Origin: Acidovorax sp. GBBC 1281
GTDB lineage: Bacteria; Pseudomonadota; Gammaproteobacteria; Burkholderiales; Burkholderiaceae_C
Assembly (NCBI RefSeq): GCF_028473645.1
Contig: NZ_CP097269.1
Location: forward strand, 938,001 to 1,002,000
Length of the DNA stretch: 64,000 nucleotides
Direction of reading: 5' to 3'
Under the pieces are notes generated by a model. That model was not told where the DNA came from. It searched no databases and saw only the letters and a program-made list of their open reading frames with translations. The translations under genes were made by a program, and so were the position numbers. Within the stretch, counting starts at the first letter, position 1; every line of letters starts with the position of its first letter. Of this stretch, positions 47,184 through 55,858 are shown piece after piece.

Positions 47184-47768
47184 TCAGTGCGTTGACGCGT
47201 CCAGCGGAACCGTGGTCCATTCCCCGTAGCCCGGTGCGGCCACCGGCCATTCGTCGGCCCGCGGCAGGCGCCCGGGCCGGGCCTGCAGCCACTGCACGCA
47301 GCGCGCCACCCCCGCGTGGGTGATCCACAGCACATCGCCATCCCGGTCGTGGGACAACTGGCGTGCCTCGGACAGTGCCGCATCCACGCGCAGCAGCATC
47401 GCGGCCAGGCTGTCGCCGCCGCTGGCGCGGGGCGCACCGAAATCCGCCGTCCATGCATCGATGTCGGCCCGGGCAATGGTTTCCCAGGCGCGGCCTTCCC
47501 AGGTGCCGAAATCCATCTCGGCGAGGCGGGCGTCGGGCTCGCTGGCCGAATCGGCCTTCAGCGCCATCAGGGCCTGCGCAAGCTGCTCACATCTTCGTAG
47601 CGGCGAGTGGCGCATGTCTGCGAGCGTGCCGGGCAGCGCGCGGGCCAGTCGGCGGGCGGCATCGGCCGTCGCGGCAGGGTCGGCGGGCACGTCGAGCGCG
47701 CCGTAGCACACGCCCGGCGCCACGAGCGGCAGCGCATGCCGCACCAGCCACAGGCGCCGCTGCGTCAC
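47184..47768 (-). CDS. cobC: histidine phosphatase, probable alpha-ribazole phosphatase CobC
   Basis: 194 residues of the phosphoglycerate mutase superfamily. The catalytic LVRHALP (His near residue 9), MRHSPLRRC, AEMDFGTWEGR (general acid Glu) and ITHAGVARC (second His) are present. The GTG start at 47768 overlaps the cobS stop as GTGA, which supports the cobalamin assignment over other phosphatases. Removes the phosphate from alpha-ribazole-5'-phosphate or cobalamin-5'-phosphate. Confidence 0.88.
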   Translation of the reverse strand: MTQRRLWLVRHALPLVAPGVCYGALDVPADPAATADAARRLARALPGTLADMRHSPLRRCEQLAQALMALKADSASEPDARLAEMDFGTWEGRAWETIARADIDAWTADFGAPRASGGDSLAAMLLRVDAALSEARQLSHDRDGDVLWITHAGVARCVQWLQARPGRLPRADEWPVAAPGYGEWTTVPLDASTH

Positions 47769-48577
47769 CGCAGGCCAGGCCCCAGCGCGATGGCGGTGGC
47801 CAGGTAGATGGCGATTTCGCCGATCTGCTGCGTGGCCCCCAGGCAATCGCCCGTGAAGCCGCCCAGCCGCCGCGCGAACCAGCGGCGCATGCACAGCGCG
47901 GCCAGGGCGCTGGCCGCGAGGCACGCTATCCATACAGCAATGCCCAGCGCATATCCCATCAGCGCCAGAGGCCCGATCGACCACAAAAGCGCGGTGGCCA
48001 GCGAGCGCCCGCTGATCTGGTCCGCCAGCGGCTTGCTCTTGGAGGTGGCCGTGTCGCCCACATGGGCCAGGGTGCGCACCAGCACCAGGGGCCAAAAGCG
48101 CGACAGCACATGCGCTGCGGCCAGCGCCGGCAACACCACGCCCAGGCCACCGGCGCCCAAGAGCGCCAGCAAGGCCAGCTTGGCGGCCAGCGCCAGCACC
48201 AGTGCCATGGCCCCGAAGGCGCCGATGCGCGAATCCTTCATGATCTCCAGCGCCCGCTCGCGCTGCAGGCTGCCGCCCAGGCCATCGGCCACGTCGGCCA
48301 GGCCGTCTTCGTGGAACCCCCCCGTGACCAGCACGGTGGCCACGGTGCTGAACACCGCGCACACCCAGGGCGCCGCGGGCTGGGGTCCCAGCGCCCACGC
48401 GAGCGCGGCATGCACCGCCACCGCGACCGCCGCCACCAGCCAGCCCACGCCCGGCAGGTGTCCGGCGCTGGCGCGCAGCAGGGCCGGGCTGTAGCCCACC
48501 CAGGCCGCGGTCCGGCCGGTGACGGGAATCCGGGTGAAGAACTGCACGGCCAGCAGATAGTGGCGAAGCGCCTGCAT
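47765..48577 (-). CDS. cobS: adenosylcobinamide-GDP ribazoletransferase CobS
   Basis: A 270-residue integral membrane enzyme joining adenosylcobinamide-GDP with alpha-ribazole in the last steps of cobalamin synthesis. Signature motifs are GGFHEDGLADVADGLGG, KDSRIGAFG and GGFTGDCLGAT. The frame extends five codons further up into a palindromic repeat; ATG 48577 (MQALRHYLLAVQFFTRIPV) is the natural start. No other cob genes are in the window. Confidence 0.93.
   Translation of the reverse strand: MQALRHYLLAVQFFTRIPVTGRTAAWVGYSPALLRASAGHLPGVGWLVAAVAVAVHAALAWALGPQPAAPWVCAVFSTVATVLVTGGFHEDGLADVADGLGGSLQRERALEIMKDSRIGAFGAMALVLALAAKLALLALLGAGGLGVVLPALAAAHVLSRFWPLVLVRTLAHVGDTATSKSKPLADQISGRSLATALLWSIGPLALMGYALGIAVWIACLAASALAALCMRRWFARRLGGFTGDCLGATQQIGEIAIYLATAIALGPGLR
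47924..47945. repeat. possible intragenic core of the palindromic repeat, in cobS
   Basis: GCTAT...CAGCAAT in a GC-rich gene. On the coding strand it encodes Ile-Ala-Val-Trp-Ile-Ala of a membrane helix. Imperfect palindrome; weaker than the gspF copy. Confidence 0.25.
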
Positions 48578-48579
48578 GC

Positions 48580-48641
48580 TGTTTGCTATCAAATAAATAG
48601 CTATATGCCCTAGTACTAATTGTGCTGGAGGCCGTTTTGGC
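48580..48641. repeat. dispersed palindromic repeat, copy D (long form)
   Basis: TTGCTAT (48583-48589) with ATAGC (48597-48601), then GCCCTAGTACTAATTG (48607-48622) and TGCTGGAGGCCGTTTTGG from 48623. All three modules match copy C. It lies between ilvA and cobS, ending 3 bp before the cobS start codon on the opposite strand orientation. Confidence 0.78.
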
Positions 48642-48655
48642 GCAAAGCCTTCGGA

Positions 48656-50221
48656 CTAGGCGCGCCCGGCCTGCAGGAACAGCTGGTAGGCCGGGTTCAG
48701 CGTTTCTTCCACATAGGGATAGCCCAGTGTGGCCAGGAAAGCGTCGAACGCCGCCGCATCGCCCGGCGGTACCTGCATGCCCACCAGAATGCGCCCGTAG
48801 TCGGCGCCTTGGTTGCGGTAGTGGAACAGGCTGATGTTCCAGCTCGGCTGCATCAGGCTCAGGAACTTGAACAGCGCCCCCGGCCGCTCGGGGAAGACGA
48901 AGCGCAGCAGCCGCTCCTCCTGCGCGAGCGCCGAGCGGCCACCCACCAGGTGGCGCAGGTGCTCCTTGGCCAGTTCGTCGTGCGTGAGGTCGAGCGCCTC
49001 GAACCCGTGGCGCTGGAAGTTGCGGGCGATCTTCTCCGACTCGCCCTTGCCGTGCGTGGTCAGGCCCACGAACACATGGGCGCGTGCGGCGTCGCTGATG
49101 CGGTAGTTGAACTCGGTCACGTTGCGCGGGCCGCCGGGCAGTTCCCCCACCACCTCGCAGAACCGCTTGAAGCTGCCGCGTTCCTCGGGAATGGTGACCG
49201 CCAGCAGGGCCTCGCGTTCCTCGCCCACCTCGGCGCGCTCGGCCACGAAGCGCAGGCGGTCGAAATTCATGTTGGCGCCGCACAGGATGGCCGCGTAGGT
49301 CTCGCCCCGCGTCTTGTGCGTATCGACGTATTGCTTGATGGCCGCCACGGCCAGGGCGCCAGCCGGCTCCACGATGCTGCGCGTGTCCACGAAGATGTCC
49401 TTGATCGCGGCGCACACGGCGTCGGTGTCCACGGTCATGAACTCGTCCACCAGGCCCTGGGCCACGCGGAAGGTCTCCTCGCCCACCAGCTTGACGGCCG
49501 TGCCGTCGGAGAACAGGCCCACGTCGGCCAGCGTGACGCGGCTGCCCGACGCCACGGACTGCGCCATGGCGTCGGAATCGTTCATCTGCACGCCGATCAC
49601 GCGGATCTCGGGGCGCACCGCCTTGATGTAATTGGCCACGCCGCTCACCAGCCCGCCGCCGCCGATGGCGACGAACACCGCATCGAGCCGGTTGCTGCCC
49701 AGGCTCTGCAACTGGCGCAGGATTTCCATGGCGATGGTGCCCTGGCCGGCGATCACGTCGGGATCGTCGAAGGGGTGCACGAAGGTCAGGCCCTGGGCTG
49801 CCTGCAACTGGGCCGCGTGCTCGTAGGCGTCGGAGTAGCTGTCGCCGTGCAGCACGACCTCGCCGCCCAGCGTGCGGACGGCATCCACCTTGAGCTGCGG
49901 CGTGGTCGTCGGCATGACGACGACGGCGCGGGTCCCCAGCTTGTGTGCGCTCATCGCCACGCCCTGCGCATGGTTGCCAGCCGAGGCGCAGATCACGCCC
50001 TTTTGCAACTGCTCGGGCGACAGATGCGCCATCTTGTTATAGGCGCCCCGTAGCTTGAAGCTGAACACCGGCTGCTGGTCCTCGCGCTTGAGCAGCACCT
50101 GGTTGTGGAGCCGGCGGCTCAGCGCCTTGGCGGGTTCCAGGGCCGATTCGACCGCCACGTCGTAGACGCGGGCCGTGAGGATCTTCTTCAGGTAGTCCAG
50201 GGGCGTGAGGTGCTGGGTCAT
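48656..50221 (-). CDS. ilvA: biosynthetic threonine ammonia-lyase
   Basis: A 521-residue PLP enzyme converting threonine to 2-oxobutanoate, the first committed step to isoleucine. The PLP lysine is K56 in FSFKLRGAYNK, and the glycine-rich phosphate loop is AIGGGGLVSG. Two C-terminal ACT-like regulatory domains (about 330-410 and 425-510) indicate allosteric control by isoleucine and valine. Start ATG 50221 is followed by MTQHLTPLDYLKKIL, typical of the family. A longer open frame upstream runs through a terminator-like hairpin and is rejected. Confidence 0.94.
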   Translation of the reverse strand: MTQHLTPLDYLKKILTARVYDVAVESALEPAKALSRRLHNQVLLKREDQQPVFSFKLRGAYNKMAHLSPEQLQKGVICASAGNHAQGVAMSAHKLGTRAVVVMPTTTPQLKVDAVRTLGGEVVLHGDSYSDAYEHAAQLQAAQGLTFVHPFDDPDVIAGQGTIAMEILRQLQSLGSNRLDAVFVAIGGGGLVSGVANYIKAVRPEIRVIGVQMNDSDAMAQSVASGSRVTLADVGLFSDGTAVKLVGEETFRVAQGLVDEFMTVDTDAVCAAIKDIFVDTRSIVEPAGALAVAAIKQYVDTHKTRGETYAAILCGANMNFDRLRFVAERAEVGEEREALLAVTIPEERGSFKRFCEVVGELPGGPRNVTEFNYRISDAARAHVFVGLTTHGKGESEKIARNFQRHGFEALDLTHDELAKEHLRHLVGGRSALAQEERLLRFVFPERPGALFKFLSLMQPSWNISLFHYRNQGADYGRILVGMQVPPGDAAAFDAFLATLGYPYVEETLNPAYQLFLQAGRA

Positions 50222-50525
50222 GTCGTGCGGATCGTTGCCGCGCCGGTCGCGGGCAGGGCCGCCATCATAGGCGGTGGCCCGACGCTGCTGCCGTCGTGCG
50301 CTGGGCAAAAAAAACGGCCCCGGACTGTGAAGTCCGGGGCCGAATCCATCCTTTGAGGAGATGGAGGAGACAATCGGTGCGAACAAACCGTTTGGGCTTG
50401 CTGTCCACCCTTTCGGGCAACGCATGGTGAGAAGTGTAGCCCAAACCATGCTGCGTTGCAGCAAAATTGACGGACCATCTGGGGATGGAAATGCCGTTTC
50501 GCTTTTTTTGATGGAGAAAAACAAC
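50222..50525. other. 304-bp ilvA/osmC-like intergenic region
   Basis: A divergent gap. It contains a strong hairpin with T tract oriented toward ilvA (50307-50342) and short open frames upstream of it on the ilvA strand. No separate gene is convincing. Confidence 0.5.
50307..50342 (-). terminator. terminator-like hairpin upstream of ilvA (possible attenuator)
   Basis: A perfect 12-bp stem (50315-50326 with 50331-50342) with loop GTGA. On the minus strand it is followed by eight T residues (50314-50307). It ends 85 bp before the ilvA start codon, on the ilvA strand, and there is no adjacent minus-strand gene for it to terminate; coq7 ends about 680 bp upstream. Confidence 0.7.
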
Positions 50526-50975
50526 ATGGAATGCACAGTCACCTGGACGGGCGCCGCGGGTACCCGGTCCGGTATGGGATTCATCGCCGAAACCGGCAGC
50601 GGCCATGTCCTGGCCATGGACGGCGCGCCCGATGCCGCCAACCCCGCCAACGGAGGGCAGAACCTGGCGCCGCGCCCCATGGAGACAGTCCTGGCCGGCA
50701 CGGGGGGATGCACGGCCTACGACGTCGTGCTGATTCTCAAGCGCGGCCGGCACGACGTGCGCGGCTGCAGCGTCAAGCTCACCTCCGAACGCGCGCCGGT
50801 CGATCCCAAGGTGTTCACCCGCATCCACATGCAGTTCACCGTAACGGGCAAGGCGCTGCCTGCGGCGGCGGTCGAGCGTGCGATCGCCATGAGCCACGAA
50901 AAATACTGTTCTGCCAGCATCATGCTGGGCAAGATGGCAGAGATCACCACGGGCTTCGACATCGTCGAGGGGTGA
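50526..50975 (+). CDS. OsmC/Ohr family peroxiredoxin-like protein
   Basis: 149 residues with the paired redox cysteines in LAGTGGCTAYDVV and EKYCSASIMLG, and the family RPMETVLAG helix start. Related to OsmC/YhfA-type thiol peroxidases acting on organic hydroperoxides. ATG 50526 has GGAG at 50513-50516; an upstream in-frame ATG at 50511 is possible. Cytoplasmic. Confidence 0.85.
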   Translation: MECTVTWTGAAGTRSGMGFIAETGSGHVLAMDGAPDAANPANGGQNLAPRPMETVLAGTGGCTAYDVVLILKRGRHDVRGCSVKLTSERAPVDPKVFTRIHMQFTVTGKALPAAAVERAIAMSHEKYCSASIMLGKMAEITTGFDIVEG

Positions 50976-51023
50976 TCGGCCTGGCGGCGCGCTGACGGCC
51001 GCCGCCGCTCCGAAGGCGTTTGC

Positions 51024-51641
51024 TCAGATGCGGTGCGCCACCGTGGTCATGCACTTGGCGGCAGCCTTCATCAGCAGGCGCACGGGGGCCGGCAACACTT
51101 GGCCGCCCGCCGCCAGGGCACCGCTCGCGTGCCGCTCTTCATCGCTCTTCATGCGTGCCACGACCGAGCGGGACGCCAGGTCCTGTGCCGGCAAGCGCTC
51201 CAGATGGCTTTGCAGGTGCTGCGCCACCTGCCGCTCGGTTTCCACAACGAACCCCAGGCTCACCCGGTCGCTGACCTGGGCCGCGGTCCAGCCGATGGCG
51301 AACGCCCCGGCGAACCAGAGCGGATTGAGCAGGCTGGGCCGGTCGCCCAGGGCGTCGAGCCGCTCGCGCGTCCAGGCGAGGTGATCCGTTTCCTCCCGCG
51401 CCGCCTCCAGCAGGTGGGCGCGCAGGTTCGCATCGCGCGTCACGGCGGCCTGGCCGGTGTAGAGTGCCTGGGCACATACTTCGCCCACGTGGTTCACCCG
51501 CATGAGCGCGCCCGCCAGGCGTTTTTCCGCCGGCGAGAGATTGCCTTCAGAATGGGCGCGTGCCGGTGAGGGCTCCCCGGCTCGGGGCTTGGCGAAGAGG
51601 GTGCGCAGTGCGGTATCGACCGCTGTCAGAAGTGGATCCAT
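51024..51641 (-). CDS. coq7: 2-polyprenyl-3-methyl-6-methoxy-1,4-benzoquinone monooxygenase Coq7
   Basis: A 205-residue di-iron hydroxylase of ubiquinone synthesis. Ligand motifs are [20 protein letters not shown] (ExxH), [12 protein letters not shown] and [10 protein letters not shown] (ExxH). Membrane-associated helices are [14 protein letters not shown] and near the C-terminus. Complete length for the bacterial family. Confidence 0.93.
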   Translation of the reverse strand: MDPLLTAVDTALRTLFAKPRAGEPSPARAHSEGNLSPAEKRLAGALMRVNHVGEVCAQALYTGQAAVTRDANLRAHLLEAAREETDHLAWTRERLDALGDRPSLLNPLWFAGAFAIGWTAAQVSDRVSLGFVVETERQVAQHLQSHLERLPAQDLASRSVVARMKSDEERHASGALAAGGQVLPAPVRLLMKAAAKCMTTVAHRI

Positions 51642-51946
51642 GGAAAAATCGGGTGGAGTTCGAAAGCGCTACAGAATTTTCGAATGGATACAAAAATGCG
51701 AGCATCCTTTGCCCGCTGGGCGCCGCGATAAGTCAGTTCCGTGACGCCCTAAGGGTTGTTGCAACACAGCAACGATTTGGGCCTTTCGGTGCAATTGTGA
51801 GGGAATTCCTTTGCGAAACGGACGTGGCTCTGTTGCAATAAGGACAACTTCCCCACCAGGAGGTTGGCCCGGGGATCCGGCGGACTGCGCTTGTGCATCT
51901 CAGCCCCCCGAACCGGCGCCCTCGTTTAACCTTGGAGTAACTCGCA
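51642..51946. other. 305-bp coq7/porin intergenic region
   Basis: A divergent gap of lower GC than the neighbouring genes. It holds an inverted repeat GTTGC...GCAAC near 51756-51772, a sigma-70-like promoter for the porin (51811-51839), and a TTCG-N16-TTCG pair near 51659 judged fortuitous. Confidence 0.5.
51811..51839 (+). promoter_or_regulatory. probable porin promoter
   Basis: TTGCGA (51811-51816), a 17-bp spacer, then TGCAAT (51834-51839), each four of six to the sigma-70 consensus. The long 5' leader (about 100 bases) before the porin ATG is common for outer-membrane protein genes. Confidence 0.4.
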
Positions 51947-52981
51947 ATGAAAAAATCCCTGATTGCCCTGGCTGTGCTGGCTGCTTCCGGCGCTGCAATG
52001 GCTCAATCTTCCGTCACGATGTTCGGTATCGTTGATGCAGGCGTTGGCCGCATCTCCGCCGACAATTCCGTGACCGGCGTGTACAACAGCGGCAATGCAA
52101 CCAGCCGTCTGGGTTTCCGCGGCGTTGAAGACCTCGGTGGCGGTCTGAAGGCTGGTTTCTGGCTCGAAGGCGCTATCCAGAACGACACCGGCACCGGTGC
52201 TGGCGGTGGCGCTACGGGTCCTGGCTTCGAATTCAAGCGCCGTTCCACGGTGAGCCTGATGGGCAACTTCGGTGAAGTTCGTCTGGGTCGTGAACTGACG
52301 GCTGGCTACGACAAGCCCAGCTCGTATGACCCGTTCGGTCAAGTTGGCGTTGCTAACTTCCTGGGCTTCGGCATCGCTGGCCAACCTTTCCGTATCGGCA
52401 ACGGCGTGAGCTACCGCACCCCTGGCAACCTGGGTGGCTTCTTCGGTACCGTGCACTACGCTTTCGGCGAAACGCCTTCCAACGCTGCCTACGACAAGGC
52501 TGGCAACTACCTCGGCCTGGCCGGTGGCTACGAAAACGGTCCTCTGAGCGTGACCCTGGCAGCTGACAAGCTGCGCGGCGCTACGGCTCCCCAAGACGTG
52601 ACCACGTACTCCATCGCTGGTTCGTACGACCTGGGCGTCGTGAAGCCAATCTTCATCTGGCACCAAGAAAAGAACAACGCTGCTGTGCAAACGAAGTACA
52701 GCACGTACCTGATCGGCCTGACCGCTCCTGTCGGTCCTGGCACGGTGAAGGCTTCGTTCGCGAACCTGGACCTGAAGAACAGCAGCGCCGATTCCCGCGT
52801 GCTGGCTCTGGGCTACGTGTATGACCTGTCCAAGCGCACCGCTGTGTACGGCACGATCGCTCACATGCAAAACAAGGGCGGCGCAACGCGCGTTCTGGCC
52901 AGCAACGGCCTGACCGGCGCTACCGCTCTGCCTGGCGAGAACGTCAACGGCTACCAAGTTGGTATCCGTCACTCCTTCTAA
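51947..52981 (+). CDS. general outer-membrane porin (OmpC/Omp32-like trimeric), probably abundant
   Basis: A 344-residue 16-stranded porin. The signal peptide is MKKSLIALAVLAASGAAMAQ, the mature start SSVTMFGIVDAGV, followed by the conserved RLGFRGVEDLGGGLKAGFWLE and FEFKRRSTVSLMGNFGEVRLGRE, and the end is GYQVGIRHSF with terminal Phe. Codons favour GCT, GGT, GTT and AAG-type optimal codons, unlike the GC-ending codons of neighbours, a sign of very high expression. TTGGAG at 51932-51937 is the ribosome site. A strong terminator follows. Confidence 0.95.
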   Translation: MKKSLIALAVLAASGAAMAQSSVTMFGIVDAGVGRISADNSVTGVYNSGNATSRLGFRGVEDLGGGLKAGFWLEGAIQNDTGTGAGGGATGPGFEFKRRSTVSLMGNFGEVRLGRELTAGYDKPSSYDPFGQVGVANFLGFGIAGQPFRIGNGVSYRTPGNLGGFFGTVHYAFGETPSNAAYDKAGNYLGLAGGYENGPLSVTLAADKLRGATAPQDVTTYSIAGSYDLGVVKPIFIWHQEKNNAAVQTKYSTYLIGLTAPVGPGTVKASFANLDLKNSSADSRVLALGYVYDLSKRTAVYGTIAHMQNKGGATRVLASNGLTGATALPGENVNGYQVGIRHSF

Positions 52982-53016
52982 TAGAGCGCTGACGTAAGTC
53001 AGCGGTTCTTAAGAAG

Positions 53017-53051
53017 AAAAAAGCCGCCGACCTTCGGGTCGGCGGCTTTTT
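53017..53051 (+). terminator. rho-independent terminator after the porin
   Basis: Stem GCCGCCGACC (53023-53032), tetraloop TTCG, GGTCGGCGGC (53037-53046), with flanking A and T runs. Confidence 0.95.
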
Positions 53052-53189
53052 GCATTGGTGTCCCCCGTGTCGCGTATGTAACAAAAAACTAGGGAAAACG
53101 CCTGTGGGTATGCTGCCATACGGTCTGTTCTGCAAAAACCGGGATTTCTAAAATGAATTTCCCTTATTCCAAGCAGAAAGAGACAACAC

Positions 53190-54311
53190 ATGCGTACTTC
53201 GTTTGTGACAAAAACCATCGCTGCCGCGGCGCTGGGTGTGGCCTCGCCATTGCTTTTCGCCCAGGCCAATACCAGTAGCGTGCAGCTGTACGGTATTGTG
53301 GATATGGCATATCGCCACACGAACAACGAAGGTCCGGCCGGCAGTCCCGGGGGCTCGCTGAACCAGATGGTGGGCGGCGGCATGTCGCAAAGCCGTTGGG
53401 GCATCAATGTGACCGAGGACCTGGGCGGTGGCCTGAAGGCCTTGGTCAATCTGGAAAACCGATTCGGGGCAGACACGGGAACCCCGGCGACGCCCTATTT
53501 CCAGCAGTCCTGGGTGGGCGTGCAGGGAGGCTTCGGACGGCTGACCATGGGCCGCCAGTACAACATCCTGTTCGACTTGGTCACGAGCACCTACGCCTCC
53601 TATCCCTATTCCCCCTACATGGACGTGTACAAGCCGGAAATCGGCTTCGCACTGGGCGCGCGGGCCGACAACATGCTCAAGTACATGGTCGAGGTCGGTC
53701 CATGGCGGGGCGCATTGCAGTATTCGTTCGATGAGAAGAGCCCCACCGGCGGCAAGACGGCCGGGGGCTATCTGCGCTATGCATCGGGCGGCCTGGCCGC
53801 TGGCCTGGGTTACCAGAACTACGAGTTCGCCTCGGGCAAGAAGGTCGATGCCTGGACGGTCGGTGGTTCCTACCGCATGGGCGATTGGTACTTCAATGCG
53901 GGCTACGGGCAGAACAAGGTGGATGACGGTCTCACGGCGGTCGACCGGGCCGTGCTGGGCGCCATGTGGCAGGGCACGATCAACGGCGGCTTCGGCGGGC
54001 CGGCGTTCCTGGCTGCCAACAAGCGCACCATCTACAAAGTCGGTGCGGGTTATCAGATCGCGCCCCAGTTGAACATCGGCGCGCACTACTTCCGTGCCGA
54101 CCAGAAGGGCAACACGGCGGCCGCCAAGGGCAAGGCAGATTTCTTCACGATGGCCTTCGACTACGCGTTCTCCAAGCGCACGGACGCGTACCTCGAACTC
54201 GACCACACCAAGCTCAAGGGTGACCAGATCAGCCTGAGCAACGCGGCGGGCCAGGTCAATGGCGCCAAGAGCCGCACGGGCTACACGATCGGCCTGCGCC
54301 ACCGCTTCTGA
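53190..54311 (+). CDS. second outer-membrane porin
   Basis: 373 residues. The signal peptide ends in SPLLFAQ-AN. The mature part begins TSSVQLYGIVDMAYRH and ends GYTIGLRHRF, with porin motifs SRWGINVTEDLGGGLKALVNLE and FGRLTMGRQYN. It differs from the upstream porin in sequence and uses GC-ending codons, so it is probably weaker or conditionally expressed and not a recent tandem duplicate. Ribosome site AGAAAGAG lies before the ATG. Confidence 0.94.
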   Translation: MRTSFVTKTIAAAALGVASPLLFAQANTSSVQLYGIVDMAYRHTNNEGPAGSPGGSLNQMVGGGMSQSRWGINVTEDLGGGLKALVNLENRFGADTGTPATPYFQQSWVGVQGGFGRLTMGRQYNILFDLVTSTYASYPYSPYMDVYKPEIGFALGARADNMLKYMVEVGPWRGALQYSFDEKSPTGGKTAGGYLRYASGGLAAGLGYQNYEFASGKKVDAWTVGGSYRMGDWYFNAGYGQNKVDDGLTAVDRAVLGAMWQGTINGGFGGPAFLAANKRTIYKVGAGYQIAPQLNIGAHYFRADQKGNTAAAKGKADFFTMAFDYAFSKRTDAYLELDHTKLKGDQISLSNAAGQVNGAKSRTGYTIGLRHRF

Positions 54312-54319
54312 CGGGCCCT

Positions 54320-54341
54320 GGCCGCGCCCCGAGGCGCGGCC
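54320..54341 (+). terminator. GC hairpin after the second porin
   Basis: A perfect 9-bp stem (54320-54328 with 54333-54341) 9 bases after the stop codon, without a T tract. Confidence 0.4.
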
Positions 54342-54572
54342 GATCATCGATGCGAACACCAGCCTCTTCGAAAGGGGCTGTCTGCACTGAGTGCACACGA
54401 AGGGCCGGGTGATCCGCCAGCGCCGATCCGCGCAGGGCGGGGACTGGCACCTTCCTTGCATGGGTTTCCCGCTCATGCCAGATCCTGGGCCGGCCAGACC
54501 CCGGCTTCCAGCGACCTTCCGCATTCCTCACAAAGGAAGCGGCATGTTCCACGCTTTATCCAAGAGGGTTCC

Positions 54573-54576
54573 ATGA
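54573..54576. repeat. IS target-site duplication, left copy (ATGA)
   Basis: ATGA directly before the left inverted repeat, matched by ATGA at 55859-55862 after the right one. It contains the original start codon of the peptide-binding protein gene. Confidence 0.8.
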
Positions 54577-55858
54577 GGGAGCCTCTCACAACCCCATGTT
54601 TGACGAATCCGAATAGGGAGGAGTGGGCGCCAGTAGCCGTTTGAGCGTGATGAGGCCCAGCAACGGTCTGCGCCTGGGTGCATGAGGGGCCTTGCAGGCC
54701 CGGTGGCTCAGGCTTTCACCGTTTGCAGGCGCACTTGTGCCTTGCCAGTGGCGGGCTTGAAGAAAGCATCCACGCCCCGATGCAGGAACCAGGCCAGTCG
54801 CTTCATGTTGTAGCAGGCGGCCATCATCGTCATCCCCACCGTGGCGCGCGCCTGTCCGATGGTGCGCACGAACTTGCCCCCCAGGTGGCGGATACCGGCG
54901 AACACGTGCTCCACCTTGGCTCGTTTCTTTGCGATGCGCTGGTTGCGCCCCTTCTGGCATTCGCTCTGTGGTCGGCCCGCCTGCGCACGGCGCTGCATCG
55001 CATCCACGAATCCCAGCACTTTCAGCATCTGGCACCTTTGGCGGCTCGGGTAGGCTTTGTCCGCATGCACTGCCCGCCCGGTGTTGTGCATGTCCAGCAC
55101 CTCATCGAAGTGGTGCCCGTCGTGCTCGCTGGCCGTGCCCGTGGCGAGGCGGCGGATGAAGCCGTGCTTGAGGTCCACGCTCACGCTGAGCTTGTAGCCG
55201 AAGTGGCTTTTGCCGTGCTTCTTCGTGTGCGTGGCCTCCACATCCTTTTGCCTGCGTCGCGCTTGGCTCCAGTCCGGCTGCCCGCCTTGTGCCAGCGTTC
55301 GCCGCTCCTGCTGGCCGATGTGCTGTCGGGGCGCGGGCACCAGCGTGGCATCAATGGCTTGCCCGCCCCGGGCGATGTAGCCGTGGCGCTGCAGTTGGGC
55401 ATCCACCCCCTGGAACAAGGCCGTTGCCCCGCCCACGCCAAGGCGCTCGCCAAAGCGCCAGATCGTGTTGCGGTCCGGCACGTTCATCGCATCCTGCAAC
55501 AGGCAAAACCGCTGGTAGCTCCCCCGGTCCAGCAACTGATACTCCATCTGCTCATCGGACAGGTTGTACAGCCGCTTCAACACCAGGATGCGCACCATCA
55601 CCTCGGTGGGGTAGGCGGGCCGACCGCCCCGGCGGCCACCCCCGCGTTCGATCAAGGCATCCACCAGCCGGGCCAGTTCTGCGAAGTCGATGTGCCGCGC
55701 GATCACCTGCAGCGGATCGCCCACCTCATCTCTCTTGTGTTGGCGCGAGGCCTCAGCGAACAGGTCGAACTTCAGGGCGCTACGGGGAGTGATCATGGCA
55801 AAGGATGGAGCACGCATTCTCGATCAACAAGGGACCGGATGGGTTTTGAGAGGTTCCC
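54577..55858 (-). mobile_element. IS5-family insertion sequence, 1282 bp
   Basis: Bounded by imperfect inverted repeats: left 54577-54594 and right 55841-55858 match at 16 of 18 positions (GGGA-x-CCTCTCA-x-AACCC). Flanked by a 4-bp duplication ATGA. One transposase gene on the minus strand, apparently intact. Clean ends and an intact gene suggest recent insertion. The target was the first codon of a dipeptide-binding protein gene. Confidence 0.9.
54708..55796 (-). CDS. IS5-family DDE transposase
   Basis: 362 residues. N-terminal DUF772-type region (RRGGRPAYPTEVMVRILVLKRLYNLSDEQMEYQL). DDE residues are Asp in GGQAIDATLVP, Asp in VHADKAYPS and Glu in KRAKVEHVFAGIRHLGGK (the Y/R..E signature region). 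ATG 55796 (MITPRSALKFDLFAEASRQ) is typical; an upstream in-frame Met is less likely. No frameshift seen. Confidence 0.93.
   Translation of the reverse strand: MITPRSALKFDLFAEASRQHKRDEVGDPLQVIARHIDFAELARLVDALIERGGGRRGGRPAYPTEVMVRILVLKRLYNLSDEQMEYQLLDRGSYQRFCLLQDAMNVPDRNTIWRFGERLGVGGATALFQGVDAQLQRHGYIARGGQAIDATLVPAPRQHIGQQERRTLAQGGQPDWSQARRRQKDVEATHTKKHGKSHFGYKLSVSVDLKHGFIRRLATGTASEHDGHHFDEVLDMHNTGRAVHADKAYPSRQRCQMLKVLGFVDAMQRRAQAGRPQSECQKGRNQRIAKKRAKVEHVFAGIRHLGGKFVRTIGQARATVGMTMMAACYNMKRLAWFLHRGVDAFFKPATGKAQVRLQTVKA

Noticed and set aside
47769..49415. In-frame extension of cobC through cobS and ilvA
   Set aside because: Overlaps two well-supported genes on the same strand in other frames; the GTG at 47768 overlapping the cobS stop is the sensible start.
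51659..51682. A second TTCG-N16-TTCG pair, between coq7 and the porin
   Set aside because: The fifth base of each half is A (TTCGA), excluded by the TTCGB consensus. No -10 lies 30-32 bp downstream, and the flanking genes are housekeeping. It shows that such pairs occur by chance.
53190..54311. Second porin as a recent tandem duplicate of the first
   Set aside because: Only family motifs are shared; loop sequences, length and codon use differ, so they are old paralogues.
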